A stretch of 64,000 bases of DNA from Arthrobacter sulfonylureivorans (GTDB taxonomy: Bacteria > Actinomycetota > Actinomycetes > Actinomycetales > Micrococcaceae): contig RJAE01000004.1 of NCBI GenBank assembly GCA_004000035.1, positions 186,001-250,000 on the forward strand, written 5' to 3'. Each line of letters starts with the position of its first letter. The first letter of the stretch is position 1. The notes under the pieces were generated by a model that was not told the origin of the DNA, ran no database searches, and was given only the letters and a program-made list of their open reading frames with translations. This document shows, piece by piece, positions 63,006 through 64,000 of this stretch. The position numbers and the translations under genes are program-made.

Positions 63006-63713
63006 TCATGCTGCCTCGTCGATGAGATCGGGCCCGTTATTGCGCACGTTGTTGACCTTGGAACTGACCCGCCGCGGAACAAGATGTGGTTCGGGCATGG
63101 CATCCAGCAGCTGTTGAACATCGGCCTCGGATGTTGTTTCCGGATCCAGCCAGTCTGAATAAAGGTCAGTCGGGACGATCAGCGGTGTTCTGTCATGGAT
63201 GTGCCCGAGCGAATCGGAAGCTTGGGTGGTGATGATGGTGCAGGTCCGCAGCCACTTCTCCGGATGATCTTCCGGCAAGGCTGGATCCGGCCAATTCTCG
63301 AAGAGAGCCGCGAAGGCCAACATCTCTTCGCGTTCGCCGTGCAGATAGGTCGGTATTTTGCCGTCCGGGGTCTTTTGCCATTCAAAGTACCCATCGGCAA
63401 CGAGCAACCCGCGCTTTTTTGCCGCCGCCTTTCGGAACGAGGGTTTTTCCGTGACGGTCTCCATCCGTGCGTTGATCAGTCGCGCGCCGGAGCGAGGATC
63501 CTTGGCCCACGGGGGCACGAGGCCCCACCGAGCCATGATGAGTTTCCTGGATACTCCATCGCCGTCGGGGCCCCTGCGGTCGATGATCAGGGGGACTTCG
63601 TCAGTCGGTGCAACGTTGTACGAAGGCTGGATCTCTTCAACATAGGACTCATCGACGTCGAACGAAGCCACAAGATCCCCGGCGCTCCGCGCCATGACGT
63701 ATCTGCCACACAT
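63006..63713 (-). CDS. SRAP family DNA-abasic-site-crosslinking protein (YedK/HMCES type)
   Basis: SOS response-associated peptidase family, which forms a covalent link with abasic sites in single-stranded DNA through Cys2. The 235-aa product begins MCGRYVMARS, so the start at 63713 is fixed by the need for Cys2 after Met removal. Other active-site residues are Asn81 (INARMET), Glu111 (DGYFEWQK) and His173 (HIHDRTPLIV). GGAGG lies only 1 nt before ATG, and CATAAT lies 7 nt upstream, so the mRNA may be leaderless. The long upstream open frame is rejected. Confidence 0.93.
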   Translation of the reverse strand: MCGRYVMARSAGDLVASFDVDESYVEEIQPSYNVAPTDEVPLIIDRRGPDGDGVSRKLIMARWGLVPPWAKDPRSGARLINARMETVTEKPSFRKAAAKKRGLLVADGYFEWQKTPDGKIPTYLHGEREEMLAFAALFENWPDPALPEDHPEKWLRTCTIITTQASDSLGHIHDRTPLIVPTDLYSDWLDPETTSEADVQQLLDAMPEPHLVPRRVSSKVNNVRNNGPDLIDEAA

Positions 63714-63919
63714 GCCTCCATTATGGTCCAGTACCGCGGATCCGGACGGCGCAGGACAGGCATAGTTCCCGGCTTTTCGGGGCGTCCTGGGATCTCCCAG
63801 TGGGCCGCGACGAAGGCCACGAGTCGGAACCATCCGCGGCCACGCTTAGCGCCGGGGAATGACCACGGCCGGCACCGCGTTGACATGTACACAAAGCTTT
63901 CACACCAGAAGGAGCCACC

Positions 63920-64000
63920 TTGGATTACACACCTGCTGCCGGAACCGTCACCATGTTCTCCACCACCTGGTGCGGGTACTGCCGTCGCCTGAAGACCCAG
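63920..64000 (+). CDS. Mycoredoxin / glutaredoxin-like protein (5' part only)
   Basis: The window ends 27 codons into this gene. The TTG start follows AAGGAG by 5 nt and gives MDYTPAAGTVTMFSTTWCGY followed by CRRLKTQ. The WCGYC redox pair (Cys18, Cys21) and the MFSTTWCGYCRRLK pattern match actinobacterial mycoredoxin-1, which reduces mycothiol mixed disulphides. The rest lies outside the window. Confidence 0.85.
   Translation, partial: MDYTPAAGTVTMFSTTWCGYCRRLKTQ

Overview
The window is high-GC DNA with frequent GTG and TTG starts, tight start/stop overlaps and the gene order of a Micrococcaceae actinobacterium (Arthrobacter or a close relative). Most of it is conserved chromosomal housekeeping sequence on the minus strand. 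No rRNA, tRNA, CRISPR array or transposase was seen.

Region by region. 0-9 kb: a complete UMP-biosynthesis operon, pyrR-pyrB-pyrC-(PH-like membrane protein)-carA-carB-pyrF, with a recognisable PyrR-binding hairpin against the pyrR ribosome binding site. 9.3-10.3 kb: efp-nusB. 10.3-10.9 kb: a gene-free stretch with two copies of a hairpin-forming module. 10.9-20.3 kb: DUF948-DUF6167-alaS-ruvX-mltG-aroE-aroC-aroK-aroB, nearly all coupled. 20.4-29 kb: rpsD, dtd, rarA, a GNAT protein, aspS, an APC permease and hisS. 29-35 kb: a membrane-anchored cyclophilin, a DUF349 protein with a 330-bp pentapeptide tandem repeat, an AbiEi-like orphan and the stringent-response gene rel. 35-42.5 kb: secF-secD-yajC, ruvB-ruvA-ruvC, a YebC regulator and pdxT.

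42.6-50.7 kb is the most accessory-looking block and separates pdxT from pdxS. It holds murT-gatD (lipid II amidation), a CapA-like lipoprotein, a DHA2-type MFS exporter, and an uncharacterised set of small envelope-type genes (DUF7144 membrane protein, DUF6325, SHOCT) facing a 457-aa membrane protein across a bidirectional terminator. I consider that set the best candidate for an undescribed system. 50.8-55.2 kb returns to conserved genes: thrS-HIT-pgsA-pdxS.

55.2-64 kb has a DNA-damage flavour: a DUF222/HNH nuclease-like protein, dnaE2 preceded by a DUF6504 gene and a near-consensus LexA box but without imuA/imuB, a VOC-family pseudogene broken by several frameshifts, an AHSA1-type SRPBCC protein, an SRAP (YedK/HMCES) protein, and the start of a mycoredoxin gene cut by the window edge.

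Functions are assigned from motifs and gene order read by eye; no database search was run.
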